A DNA stretch of 64,000 nucleotides from Aestuariibaculum marinum (GTDB lineage Bacteria; Bacteroidota; Bacteroidia; Flavobacteriales; Flavobacteriaceae): positions 124,001 to 188,000 of the forward strand of contig NZ_JACVXD010000003.1 of the NCBI RefSeq assembly GCF_014596975.1. Direction: 5' to 3'. The notes under the pieces are model-generated. The model worked only from the letters and a program-made list of their open reading frames with translations, was not told the DNA's origin and made no database searches. Numbering within the stretch: position 1 is the stretch's first letter; every line of letters begins with the position of its first letter. Below, in pieces: positions 27,170 to 34,807 of the stretch. Made by a program: the position numbers and the translations under genes.

Positions 27170-29626
27170 ATGCAGCATTTTATAGATGTTATTATTCCTG
27201 TACCGCTACAGAAGTTATTTACTTATAGCATTACAGCAGCTGAATCCGATTTTTTAAAAGTTGGTATGCGCGTGTCTGTACCTTTTGGAAAATCGAAAAT
27301 TTACACCGGAATAGTTTATAAAATTCATAGCGAAGCTCCTGAGGTCTACGAGGCAAAAGATATTCATCAAATATTAGATGATACGCCAATAATTAATGAA
27401 CAACAACTACGTTTATGGCAGTGGATTGCGAGTTATTATATGTGTACGCTAGGTGATGTTATGCGAGCGGCTTTGCCAAGTGCTTTTATTTTAGAAAGTG
27501 AAACAATTATTTCTAAGAACACGCAAAAGGAGATTGATGAATCTATTTTAAAAGATGATGAGTTTCTGGTGTTTGATGCGCTTCAGTTTCAGTCGTCATT
27601 AAAGATTCATGATATTTCCAATATTTTGGGAATTAAGAATGCTTTACCTATAATAAAACGTCTTATAGAAAAGGAGGTTATTTCGGTTGAAGAGGAAGTG
27701 TATGAAAAGTATAAACCTAAATTAGTAAGGTACGTTAGACTTCATAACAGTTACACTTCTGAAGTCCATTTGCACCAGTTGTTAGATGATTTAAGTCGTG
27801 CGCCAAAGCAGCACAAAGTTATTATGACGCTTTTTTCACTGTCGGCCTCTACCAAAAAACCGATTAAGGTAGCCGATTTAACCAAGGCTAGTGAGGCATC
27901 ATCATCTATTATAAAAGCTTTAATAGATAAAGGTATTCTTGAAGAATATTATATTCAAACCGATAGGGTAGAGTATAAAGGTGATGGAAACAATGAAGAT
28001 ACAAAACGACTGAATGAAAATCAGGAAGCGGCATTAACAGAAATAAAAGAAGCGTTTAAAACGCAATCTGTCGTTTTATTGCATGGAGTAACGTCGTCAG
28101 GTAAAACTGAGGTTTACGTTAAATTAATAGAAGAAGCGTTGGAAAGAGGCGAACAGGTGTTGTATTTACTACCTGAAATAGCTTTAACCACTCAATTAAT
28201 TACACGACTTCAAAATTACTTCGGAGAACAAGTGTCTGTTTTTCACTCAAAATATTCAACTCATGAACGTGCTGAGGTTTGGAACAATGTTTTAAATAAT
28301 AGTCACAAAGCCCAGGTAGTTTTAGGGGCACGGTCGTCAATATTTTTACCATTCAACAATTTAGGGTTAATTATTGTAGACGAAGAGCATGAACAGTCTT
28401 TTAAGCAATTCGATCCGGCGCCACGATATCATGCCAGAGATACAGCAATTGTATTGGCGCATTTATATCAAGCTAAAACGCTTTTAGGTTCAGCAACACC
28501 AAGTTTAGAAAGTTATTTTAATGCAAAACAAAGCAAGTATGGTTTAGTAGAAATAACCAAGCGTTATAATAATGTATTGATGCCCGATATGGAATTGGTT
28601 GATATTAAGGACAAGCATAAGCGAAAAAAGATGAAAGGGCATTTCAGTGATCGGTTGATCGAAGAAATGACGGATGCGCTTAGCGAAGGTTTTCAGGTGA
28701 TTTTATTTCAAAACCGTCGCGGGTTTTCTCCAATTGTGGAATGCAATACCTGCGGACATTCACCACAATGTCCAAATTGTGATGTCAGTTTAACTTATCA
28801 TCGCTATAAAAATCAGTTGCGTTGTCACTATTGTGGATATGTCATGGCGATGCAGGATAATTGTATGGCTTGTGGAAGTCCGGAAATAGATAGTAAAGGT
28901 TTTGGAACCGAACAAATAGAAACTGAGGTAAAAGCCTTGTTTCCTAATTATAAAGTGGCTCGGATGGATTTAGATACTACTCGTGGAAAATATGGTTACG
29001 AAAAAATCATTTCCGCTTTAGAACAACAGGAAATTGATATTCTGGTCGGGACCCAAATGCTAACCAAAGGTTTGGATTTTAGAAATGTAAAGCTTGTTGG
29101 TGTTATGAATGCCGATAATATGCTGAACTTCCCGGATTTTAGAGCGCACGAACGTAGTTTTCAGTTAATTCTTCAGGTGGCAGGTAGGGCAGGACGAACC
29201 GATGTACGTGGCAAAGTATTGATTCAGAGTTATAATCCGCATCATAATATATTACAGCAAGTATCGACTAATGATTACTTGTTGATGTATAACGAGCAAA
29301 TGGATGAGCGTTATAATTTTAAATATCCACCTATATATAAGCAGATAAAAATTACTTTAAAACACAAAGATTATTTAAATGTAGAGAATGCTTCTATCTG
29401 GTATGCGAAATCTTTGCGAAATGCCTTTGGTGATTATGTGTTGGGACCAGAATCACCGCCTGTTGCAAGAATTCGCAATCAGTTTCACAAAAATATATTG
29501 GTTAAAATTCCGAAGAAACAGTCGCTGGCTAAAACAAAAGAAGCTATTACTAAAATTAATAACAGCTTCTTGAGTATAAAAGATTTTCGTTCAGTTAAGG
29601 TGGTTTTAAATGTTGATAACTTTTAA
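27170..29626 (+). CDS. priA: Primosomal replication-restart helicase PriA
   Basis: 3'-5' DNA helicase that reloads the replisome at stalled forks. The 818-residue protein has an N-terminal 3'-flap-binding domain (FIDVIIPVPLQKLFTYSI), a winged-helix segment, the helicase core with Walker A GVTSSGKTE (about 306-314), and DEEH in LIIVDEEHEQSFKQ (about 400-413). A zinc-binding insertion with four Cys pairs follows (CNTCG, CPNC, CHYCG, CMACG; about 525-575), then motif V/VI GTQMLTKGLDF and QVAGRAGR. Domain order and length are standard. It converges with the LytTR regulator gene, separated by 30 bp. Confidence 0.97.
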   Translation: MQHFIDVIIPVPLQKLFTYSITAAESDFLKVGMRVSVPFGKSKIYTGIVYKIHSEAPEVYEAKDIHQILDDTPIINEQQLRLWQWIASYYMCTLGDVMRAALPSAFILESETIISKNTQKEIDESILKDDEFLVFDALQFQSSLKIHDISNILGIKNALPIIKRLIEKEVISVEEEVYEKYKPKLVRYVRLHNSYTSEVHLHQLLDDLSRAPKQHKVIMTLFSLSASTKKPIKVADLTKASEASSSIIKALIDKGILEEYYIQTDRVEYKGDGNNEDTKRLNENQEAALTEIKEAFKTQSVVLLHGVTSSGKTEVYVKLIEEALERGEQVLYLLPEIALTTQLITRLQNYFGEQVSVFHSKYSTHERAEVWNNVLNNSHKAQVVLGARSSIFLPFNNLGLIIVDEEHEQSFKQFDPAPRYHARDTAIVLAHLYQAKTLLGSATPSLESYFNAKQSKYGLVEITKRYNNVLMPDMELVDIKDKHKRKKMKGHFSDRLIEEMTDALSEGFQVILFQNRRGFSPIVECNTCGHSPQCPNCDVSLTYHRYKNQLRCHYCGYVMAMQDNCMACGSPEIDSKGFGTEQIETEVKALFPNYKVARMDLDTTRGKYGYEKIISALEQQEIDILVGTQMLTKGLDFRNVKLVGVMNADNMLNFPDFRAHERSFQLILQVAGRAGRTDVRGKVLIQSYNPHHNILQQVSTNDYLLMYNEQMDERYNFKYPPIYKQIKITLKHKDYLNVENASIWYAKSLRNAFGDYVLGPESPPVARIRNQFHKNILVKIPKKQSLAKTKEAITKINNSFLSIKDFRSVKVVLNVDNF

Positions 29627-29656
29627 TTGAGAGACGACTTAACTAAGTTTGAGGAC

Positions 29657-30352
29657 TTAAATATTGTTTAAGGCGTCTACCAAAAGTGTTTTCTTATTTC
29701 TACTTAAAGGAATTTCGTAGGCACCTACTTCAACATTTTTACTGTTATATCGGTCAATTTTATCCAGATTAACAATATAAGATTTGTGAATTCTTAAGAA
29801 TTTATTCTCAGGTAATTCTTTTTCAAAAGATTTCATAGTAGATAAAACCACTAAACTGGTTTCTTCGGTAACTAACTTTACATAGTCACCTAAAGCTTCT
29901 ATCCACTTAATGTCTTTAATGTAAACTTTACGTTTTTTAAGATTACTTTTAACAAAGATGTGTTCGCCTTCTTCTTCGTTAAAATCCTGAATCAACTTAT
30001 GTTGTTCTAAAGCTTTTTCTACAGATACATTAAAACGCTCTCGGGTAATTGGTTTGTGTAAATAATCGGTAGCATCATAGTTAAATGCTTTAAAAGCATA
30101 CTCTGTTTTACCGGTTACAAAAATAATTTGAGGTTTGTTGTTTAATACATCTAAAAGCTCAAAACCATTAAGTACAGGCATTTCAATATCTAAGAAAATT
30201 AAATCTACCTGATGTGTGTTTAAACCATTTTTGGTTTCTAAAGCACTACTGTATTCTGCTATTAAGTTAAGATTTGGGTGATTCTCTACTAACTTAACAA
30301 TAGAAAGACGTTGTATTGCTGAATCGTCTACTACTACACAGTTTAAAGTCAT
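29657..30352 (-). CDS. LytTR-family response regulator
   Basis: A 231-residue two-domain regulator: receiver domain starting CVVVDDSAIQRLS with acidic pair DD and phospho-acceptor Asp in IFLDIEMPVLNGFELL, then a LytTR DNA-binding domain (FVKSNLKKRKVYIKDIKWIE to FLRIHKSYIVNLDKIDRYNS). I chose the ATG at 30352, which gives the usual receiver start. A frame extending to 30415 would run into the promoter region. No histidine kinase is adjacent, so its partner is elsewhere. It faces away from rpsF-rpsR-rplI, sharing a 215-bp divergent region. Confidence 0.92.
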   Translation of the reverse strand: MTLNCVVVDDSAIQRLSIVKLVENHPNLNLIAEYSSALETKNGLNTHQVDLIFLDIEMPVLNGFELLDVLNNKPQIIFVTGKTEYAFKAFNYDATDYLHKPITRERFNVSVEKALEQHKLIQDFNEEEGEHIFVKSNLKKRKVYIKDIKWIEALGDYVKLVTEETSLVVLSTMKSFEKELPENKFLRIHKSYIVNLDKIDRYNSKNVEVGAYEIPLSRNKKTLLVDALNNI

Positions 30353-30384
30353 AACATTTTCAATTATTTCGGTTAAGATATCGA

Positions 30385-30415
30385 CAATAGTACGAAAAAA
30401 TCCGCTTAAAACCAA
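30385..30415 (-). promoter_or_regulatory. Promoter of the LytTR regulator gene
   Basis: On the minus strand TTG (30415-30413), 20 bp, TACTATTG (30392-30385), a near-consensus pair 33 bp before the ATG. Confidence 0.45.
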
Positions 30416-30502
30416 AAAACATCGTTAAAATGTAGTTTTTAACAAAAATTTAACAGCTGTTTTCTGCGACAAATATAATATAAAAAATGATTCAAATAAT
30501 AG

Positions 30503-30533
30503 TTGTTTAATATGGAATTAATAGTTATTTTTG
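30503..30533 (+). promoter_or_regulatory. Promoter of the rpsF-rpsR-rplI operon
   Basis: TTG (30503-30505), 20 bp, TATTTTTG (30526-30533), followed by GC, 34 bp before the rpsF ATG. A good match to the Bacteroidota consensus. Confidence 0.6.
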
Positions 30534-30567
30534 CACCCAATTTTTTAAACAATTAAAAACGATTTTT

Positions 30568-30906
30568 ATGAATCATTATGAAACTGTTTTCATCTTGAAT
30601 CCCGTTTTATCTGAAGATCAGATAAAGGAAACAGTAAAGAAATACGAAGATTTTCTTGTTTCTAACGGTGCAAAGATGGTATCAAAAGAAGATTGGGGAC
30701 TAAAAAAATTAGCTTACCCAATTCAACACAAAAAAAGTGGATTCTATCACTTATTTGAGTACACTGTAGAAGGAGAAGTAATCAACGCTTTAGAATTAGA
30801 GTTTAGACGTGATGAGCGTTTTATGCGTTACTTAACTGTAAGTTTAGACAAGCACGCTGTAGCTTGGGCAGAGAGAAGAAGAGAAAAACTAAAACAAAAA
30901 GCGTAA
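30568..30906 (+). CDS. rpsF: 30S ribosomal protein S6
   Basis: A 112-residue ribosomal protein that binds S18 on the platform of the 30S subunit. The start [18 protein letters not shown] and the central [19 protein letters not shown] block are typical of S6, as is [11 protein letters not shown]. First gene of rpsF-rpsR-rplI. No single-strand-binding protein gene lies between S6 and S18, in line with the usual Bacteroidota arrangement. Confidence 0.98.
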   Translation: MNHYETVFILNPVLSEDQIKETVKKYEDFLVSNGAKMVSKEDWGLKKLAYPIQHKKSGFYHLFEYTVEGEVINALELEFRRDERFMRYLTVSLDKHAVAWAERRREKLKQKA

Positions 30907-30908
30907 TT

Positions 30909-31205
30909 ATGTCATCTATAGAGCAACAATCTAAAGGAAAAAAAGACGGAGAAATCAGATATTTAACTCCGCTTAATATTGACACTAATAAAACGAAAAA
31001 ATATTGTCGTTTTAAAAAGTCTGGTATTAAATACGTAGACTACAAAGATCCAGATTTCTTATTAAAGTTTGTAAACGAGCAAGGTAAAATTTTACCTCGT
31101 CGTTTAACTGGAACTTCATTAAAGTATCAAAGAAAAGTGTCTGTAGCTGTAAAAAGAGCTCGTCACTTAGCTTTAATGCCATACGTAGCAGATTTATTAA
31201 AATAA
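30909..31205 (+). CDS. rpsR: 30S ribosomal protein S18
   Basis: A 98-residue S18 protein with the [20 protein letters not shown] block and the basic C-terminal [20 protein letters not shown] region that contacts 16S rRNA. I chose the ATG at 30909, two bases after the S6 stop. A longer frame open from 30864 overlaps S6 and lacks S18 similarity upstream of this ATG. Co-transcribed with its binding partner S6. Confidence 0.97.
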   Translation: MSSIEQQSKGKKDGEIRYLTPLNIDTNKTKKYCRFKKSGIKYVDYKDPDFLLKFVNEQGKILPRRLTGTSLKYQRKVSVAVKRARHLALMPYVADLLK

Positions 31206-31218
31206 AATACCGATAACA

Positions 31219-31665
31219 ATGGAACTTATATTAAAACAAGACGTTGAAAATTTAGGATTTAAAGACGATGTTGTAACAGTTAAGAACGGTTATGGTAGAA
31301 ACTTTTTAATTCCTCAAGGAAAAGCTATTTTGGCAACAGTATCTGCAAAGAAAGTATTAGCAGAAAACTTAAAGCAAAGAGCTTATAAAGAACAAAAAAT
31401 AGTTGATGATGCTAACAAATTAGCTGAAGCATTAAAAGCTTTAGAAATTAAAATAGCAGCGAAAGTAGGGGCAGGAGATAAATTATTTGGTTCTGTAAAT
31501 AACATCGACGTAGCTGAAGCTTTAGAAAAAGAAGGTCACGCTATCGAGAAAAAATTTATTACAGTTACCACTGTTAAGCGTTTAGGTAAGTATAATGCTG
31601 CTGTACGTTTACACAGAACTGTAAATGTAGATTTAGAATTTGAGGTTGTTGCGCAAGCAAACTAA
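31219..31665 (+). CDS. rplI: 50S ribosomal protein L9
   Basis: A 148-residue L9 with the N-terminal rRNA-binding domain (MELILKQDVENLGFKDDVV, KNGYGRNFLIPQGKA), the long connecting helix (about 45-78) and the C-terminal domain (KLFGSVNNIDVAEALEKEG, HRTVNVDLEFEV). Standard length. Last gene of the S6-S18-L9 operon, 13 bp after rpsR, followed by a strong terminator. Confidence 0.98.
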   Translation: MELILKQDVENLGFKDDVVTVKNGYGRNFLIPQGKAILATVSAKKVLAENLKQRAYKEQKIVDDANKLAEALKALEIKIAAKVGAGDKLFGSVNNIDVAEALEKEGHAIEKKFITVTTVKRLGKYNAAVRLHRTVNVDLEFEVVAQAN

Positions 31666-31683
31666 AATCAAATATAAAATTTT

Positions 31684-31713
31684 AAAAGCCTCAACAATGT
31701 TGGGGCTTTTTTT
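31684..31713 (+). terminator. Terminator of the rpsF-rpsR-rplI operon
   Basis: AAAAGCCTCAAC (31684-31695) and GTTGGGGCTTTT (31699-31710) form a 12-bp stem with one G-U pair and a 3-nt loop, followed by T. Confidence 0.85.
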
Positions 31714-31767
31714 ATAGCGCTATTTAAGTGATTACAAAGCTATATTTTAGCAATTAATAAAGAACAG

Positions 31768-32235
31768 ATGAAATATTCAAGACTTACAAAAGAGCAATTC
31801 GAAGAATTACACCAGGAGTTTATTAACTTTTTAGCAACACAGTCTATTACAGCTGATGAATGGACAAACCTAAAAGAAAGTAAACCGGAACTTGCTGAAG
31901 CAGAATTAGATGTGTTTAGCGATTTAATTTGGGAAGGTGTACTAAACAAAGCTGAATATTTAGAGCATATATCTCCACAGCATATGTATTTATTTCATTT
32001 AGGTGAAAGTAATATGCAGGCTATCGTACTGAACATTAAAAACGATGTAGATATAACTACAGATGAAGGTTATGCTTGGCTTCGTGAAAATTTAATGGAT
32101 GAAAATGTCGAGTTTTTACAAGCCGATAAAGACTATACAGACGATAAGAATTTAGATAAGTTTAAAATGATTGAACAAGGTGCTGTAATCACTAAAGGCG
32201 ATTTGTTTAAATATTTTGATAAGCTTATCAATTAA
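31768..32235 (+). CDS. DUF6495 family protein
   Basis: A 155-residue acidic, probably cytoplasmic protein with no signal or membrane segment. The N-terminus (MKYSRLTKEQFEELHQEFIN, LATQSITADEW) matches my recall of DUF6495, a small family restricted to Flavobacteriia and relatives, with no known function. The central part has YLEHISPQHMYLFHLGES. It sits between the ribosomal operon and hisS as its own unit, ending in a palindromic terminator. Confidence 0.75.
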   Translation: MKYSRLTKEQFEELHQEFINFLATQSITADEWTNLKESKPELAEAELDVFSDLIWEGVLNKAEYLEHISPQHMYLFHLGESNMQAIVLNIKNDVDITTDEGYAWLRENLMDENVEFLQADKDYTDDKNLDKFKMIEQGAVITKGDLFKYFDKLIN

Positions 32236-32243
32236 AATACGTC

Positions 32244-32268
32244 ATTCCTGCTAAGGCAGGAATCTTTT
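32244..32268 (+). terminator. Terminator/palindromic element after the DUF6495 gene
   Basis: ATTCCTGC (32244-32251) TAAG GCAGGAAT (32256-32263) is an 8-bp perfect hairpin followed by CTTTTTC. It works as a terminator. Its core also resembles short extragenic palindromes dispersed in many bacterial genomes. Confidence 0.65.
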
Positions 32269-32282
32269 TCAAAAGAAACTGT

Positions 32283-32290
32283 TATTTTTG
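32283..32290 (+). promoter_or_regulatory. -7 promoter box of hisS
   Basis: TATTTTTG matches TAnnTTTG. It gives a leader of about 70 nt before the ATG at 32367. No convincing -33 element. Confidence 0.4.
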
Positions 32291-32344
32291 TCACAACGGG
32301 AAATTCCGAGATTAATTTTACTTTTAATAACTCTTAAAACGGTA

Positions 32345-32358
32345 CCTGCTGTTGCAGG
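32345..32358 (+). promoter_or_regulatory. Hairpin just upstream of the hisS start
   Basis: CCTGC (32345-32349) TGTT GCAGG (32354-32358), ending 8 nt before the hisS ATG. Its arms repeat those of the palindrome at 32244-32263. It could restrict ribosome access or be a decayed repeat copy. Confidence 0.3.
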
Positions 32359-32366
32359 CATTTAAT

Positions 32367-33734
32367 ATGGCTCAAAAACCAAGCATTCCAAAAGGAACAA
32401 GAGACTTTAACCCAGAACAGGTAGCAAAACGCAATTATATTTTTAATACCATTCGTGGTGCATTCGAAACTTTCGGATTTCAGCCTATTGAAACGCCTAG
32501 TTTCGAAAACTCGGAAACCTTAATGGGTAAATATGGTGATGAAGGTGATAGACTTATTTTTAAGATATTAAATTCTGGAGATTATTTGTCTAAAGCTAAT
32601 CAGGACGCCTATGAACAAAAGGATGCTTTAAAGTTAACCTCTAGTATCTCTGAGAAAGCGTTGCGTTACGATTTAACGGTACCATTTGCGCGTTATGTGG
32701 TACAACACCAAAATGAAATTGAGTTCCCTTTTAAACGATACCAAATTCAACCAGTATGGCGAGCAGATAGACCTCAAAAGGGGCGTTTCAGAGAGTTTTA
32801 CCAATGTGATGCCGATGTGGTTGGAAGTGATTCATTGTGGCAAGAGGTTGAGTTTATTCAGTTATACGATGCTGTTTTCTCCGCTTTAAAATTAGAAGGG
32901 GTAACTATAAAAATTAATAACCGTAAAATATTATCAGGTATTGCCGAAGTCATTGGAGCTCATGATAAGTTAATCGATTTTACGGTAGCTTTAGATAAGC
33001 TTGATAAGATAGGAGAGGAAAAAGTAAAAGAAGAAATGCGCTCTAAAGGTATTTCAGAAGAAGGTATTTCTAAATTACAGCCTTTATTTTCATTAACAGG
33101 TTCTTTTGAAACGCAGATAGAATCGTTAAAATCAATTTTAATCTCTTCGGAGGAAGGTACAAAAGGCATAGAAGAACTTAGCTTTATAAACGAAGCTATT
33201 TCAGAATTAGGATTAAATACAGCAAAATTACAGCTAGATGTAACTTTAGCACGTGGTTTAAATTATTACACAGGCGCTATATTTGAAGTAGCAGCTCCGG
33301 AATCCGTAAAAATGGGATCGATTGGTGGTGGTGGTCGTTACGATGACTTAACAGGTATCTTCGGACTTAAAAATGTAAGTGGTGTAGGGATTAGTTTTGG
33401 CTTAGATCGTATTTACTTAGTATTGGAAGAATTGAATTTATTCCCAGAAACCGTAACTAAAAATGTTGAAGTACTCTTCATTAACTTTGGCGATAAAGAA
33501 GCTTTATTCAGTTTAAAAGCTATAAAAACTTTAAGGGGAAATGGTATCAATGCTGAGTTGTATCCAGATGCAGCTAAGATGAAAAAACAAATGAATCATG
33601 CCAACAAGCGATTAATTCCATATGTTGTTTTGGTAGGCGAAGAGGAAATGAAATCGAATACGTTTACGCTTAAAACAATGAATACTGGTGATCAGCAAAA
33701 ATTAACTATAGAGGAATTAATTTCTCATATATAA
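32367..33734 (+). CDS. hisS: Histidine-tRNA ligase
   Basis: Class II synthetase that charges tRNA-His. The 455-residue protein (start ATG 32367; an upstream in-frame ATG at 32352 lies inside the leader hairpin) begins [17 protein letters not shown]. It has motif 2 in [20 protein letters not shown], the His-specific [15 protein letters not shown] (the more usual Asp of RGLDYYTG is Asn), motif 3 in [18 protein letters not shown] and a C-terminal anticodon-binding domain. Single gene with its own terminator. Confidence 0.97.
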   Translation: MAQKPSIPKGTRDFNPEQVAKRNYIFNTIRGAFETFGFQPIETPSFENSETLMGKYGDEGDRLIFKILNSGDYLSKANQDAYEQKDALKLTSSISEKALRYDLTVPFARYVVQHQNEIEFPFKRYQIQPVWRADRPQKGRFREFYQCDADVVGSDSLWQEVEFIQLYDAVFSALKLEGVTIKINNRKILSGIAEVIGAHDKLIDFTVALDKLDKIGEEKVKEEMRSKGISEEGISKLQPLFSLTGSFETQIESLKSILISSEEGTKGIEELSFINEAISELGLNTAKLQLDVTLARGLNYYTGAIFEVAAPESVKMGSIGGGGRYDDLTGIFGLKNVSGVGISFGLDRIYLVLEELNLFPETVTKNVEVLFINFGDKEALFSLKAIKTLRGNGINAELYPDAAKMKKQMNHANKRLIPYVVLVGEEEMKSNTFTLKTMNTGDQQKLTIEELISHI

Positions 33735-33736
33735 AT

Positions 33737-33767
33737 AAAAAGCTCTAAAGAAATTTAGAGCTTTTTT
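33737..33767 (+). terminator. Terminator after hisS
   Basis: AAAAAGCTCTAAA (33737-33749) and TTTAGAGCTTTTT (33754-33766) with a GAAA loop. Stem of 13 bp, T-tract included. Confidence 0.85.
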
Positions 33768-33836
33768 TAATAGTTAATTATGAAAAGTGACTAACTCAAA
33801 TAATTAAACTTCTTAGCAGAGTTTTTATTTTTGTAA

Positions 33837-34622
33837 TTAGTAAATGACTAGCTGTTTTGTTGTTTGTCCGATTTCTGTAGTAACATTCACAAGAATTAAT
33901 TGGCTTCCCATATGTTGAATGGGCATTTTTATGTGTGTATCATTTATATTTCTCGTTGAAAATAATTTTTGACCATTTACATTTGTTAAAGCGATTTCTT
34001 TTATAGAAGTTAAACCGTTCGTATCAATAAATACTTCTTTAGAATTTCGTAAATATTGAATTTTTGTTCTTTTCAAGATTTCATTTTCAGTGGATAATGT
34101 CTTTGCTGCTGACGTTGTAGATTCATTTTTGAAAGCTAAAAAGAATCTATCGGAATACTCTCCTTTACTAATATGAGATTTGAAATTTGATTCGTTTATT
34201 TTAGTATAAGTGTTTTCTTTTGCATCATAAATAAAAACATCAATAGGGTTTTCAAAATTTTCTGTGGTATCCAAAGAAATTTCAAAATCATCTTCTTTTG
34301 ACATAAATAACCATAACGGATATTTTTTGGTATCATCAAAAGCTCCCACACCTTGTATGGTACAATTAAGTCCACTTACAACCCAGCTAAGATCGTAAGG
34401 ATAAGAATCTCTGTTCAACGCTTCGTAGCCATAATCATATCCATCACCAGCAGCATTGTTTGATGTAAAGCCAATTAGTAAATGTCTAACAAATTTTCCA
34501 GGAACAGTAAAATCTATTCTTACTCTTTCCATAGTGTTTGTTTGCCCGTAAGTTTTGTTTGATGAACTAAGAGTTATGAATAGCACCATTAGGGCATAGC
34601 ATAAGTGTAATTTTCGGTTCAT
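33837..34622 (-). CDS. Secreted protein with T9SS type A sorting domain (paralogue of the C-terminus of the neighbouring giant protein)
   Basis: A 261-residue exported protein: signal peptide ending near KTYG-QT, then a ~150-residue beta-rich domain and a C-terminal T9SS type A sorting domain (IKEIALTNVNGQKLF to KQLVIY). Its body aligns with the last ~230 residues of the giant protein at 34808-41047. Shared elements are RHLLIGFTSNNAAGDGYDYG versus RHLLLAFTPDNAASEGFNYG, then GAFDDTKKYP versus GQFDDSKQYP, and IQYLRNSKEVFI versus VNYLQNSKEIYI. It therefore looks like a stand-alone copy of that module. It should be carried across the outer membrane by T9SS and anchored or released. Function unknown. 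A terminator separates it from the giant gene. Confidence 0.85.
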   Translation of the reverse strand: MNRKLHLCYALMVLFITLSSSNKTYGQTNTMERVRIDFTVPGKFVRHLLIGFTSNNAAGDGYDYGYEALNRDSYPYDLSWVVSGLNCTIQGVGAFDDTKKYPLWLFMSKEDDFEISLDTTENFENPIDVFIYDAKENTYTKINESNFKSHISKGEYSDRFFLAFKNESTTSAAKTLSTENEILKRTKIQYLRNSKEVFIDTNGLTSIKEIALTNVNGQKLFSTRNINDTHIKMPIQHMGSQLILVNVTTEIGQTTKQLVIY

Positions 34623-34677
34623 AGGGTTTGGGGTTGGTTGTTACTATCGCTAATATACCTATTTTAGAGTATAAAAT

Positions 34678-34709
34678 CCATAAAAAGCATAAATAATCGA
34701 TAAAACGTA
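34678..34709 (-). repeat. Conserved 32-bp upstream element, copy 1
   Basis: This stretch, containing AAGCATAAATAATCGATAAA, matches 41368-41399 at 27 of 32 positions by my alignment. It begins 56 bp upstream of the small T9SS gene. The other copy is 321 bp upstream of the giant T9SS gene, in the same orientation. A shared regulator site or the remnant of gene duplication are both possible. Confidence 0.45.
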
Positions 34710-34756
34710 TTGTTTAAGTAAGCTTATTCTTTCTTTTTTTGGTTTTTATGTATAAA

Positions 34757-34785
34757 AAAAGCTATCTCTAACGGAGATAGCTTTT
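34757..34785 (-). terminator. Terminator after the giant T9SS protein gene
   Basis: AAAAGCTATCTC (34757-34768) and GAGATAGCTTTT (34774-34785) form a 12-bp perfect stem with a 5-nt loop. On the minus strand a T-tract follows, 23 bp past the stop. Confidence 0.85.
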
Positions 34786-34807
34786 CGTATTTTAATTGGA
34801 ATAATAT

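Noticed and set aside
32283-32366. T-box riboswitch upstream of hisS
   Set aside because: No T-box sequence, specifier loop or antiterminator, and the leader is only about 70 nt.
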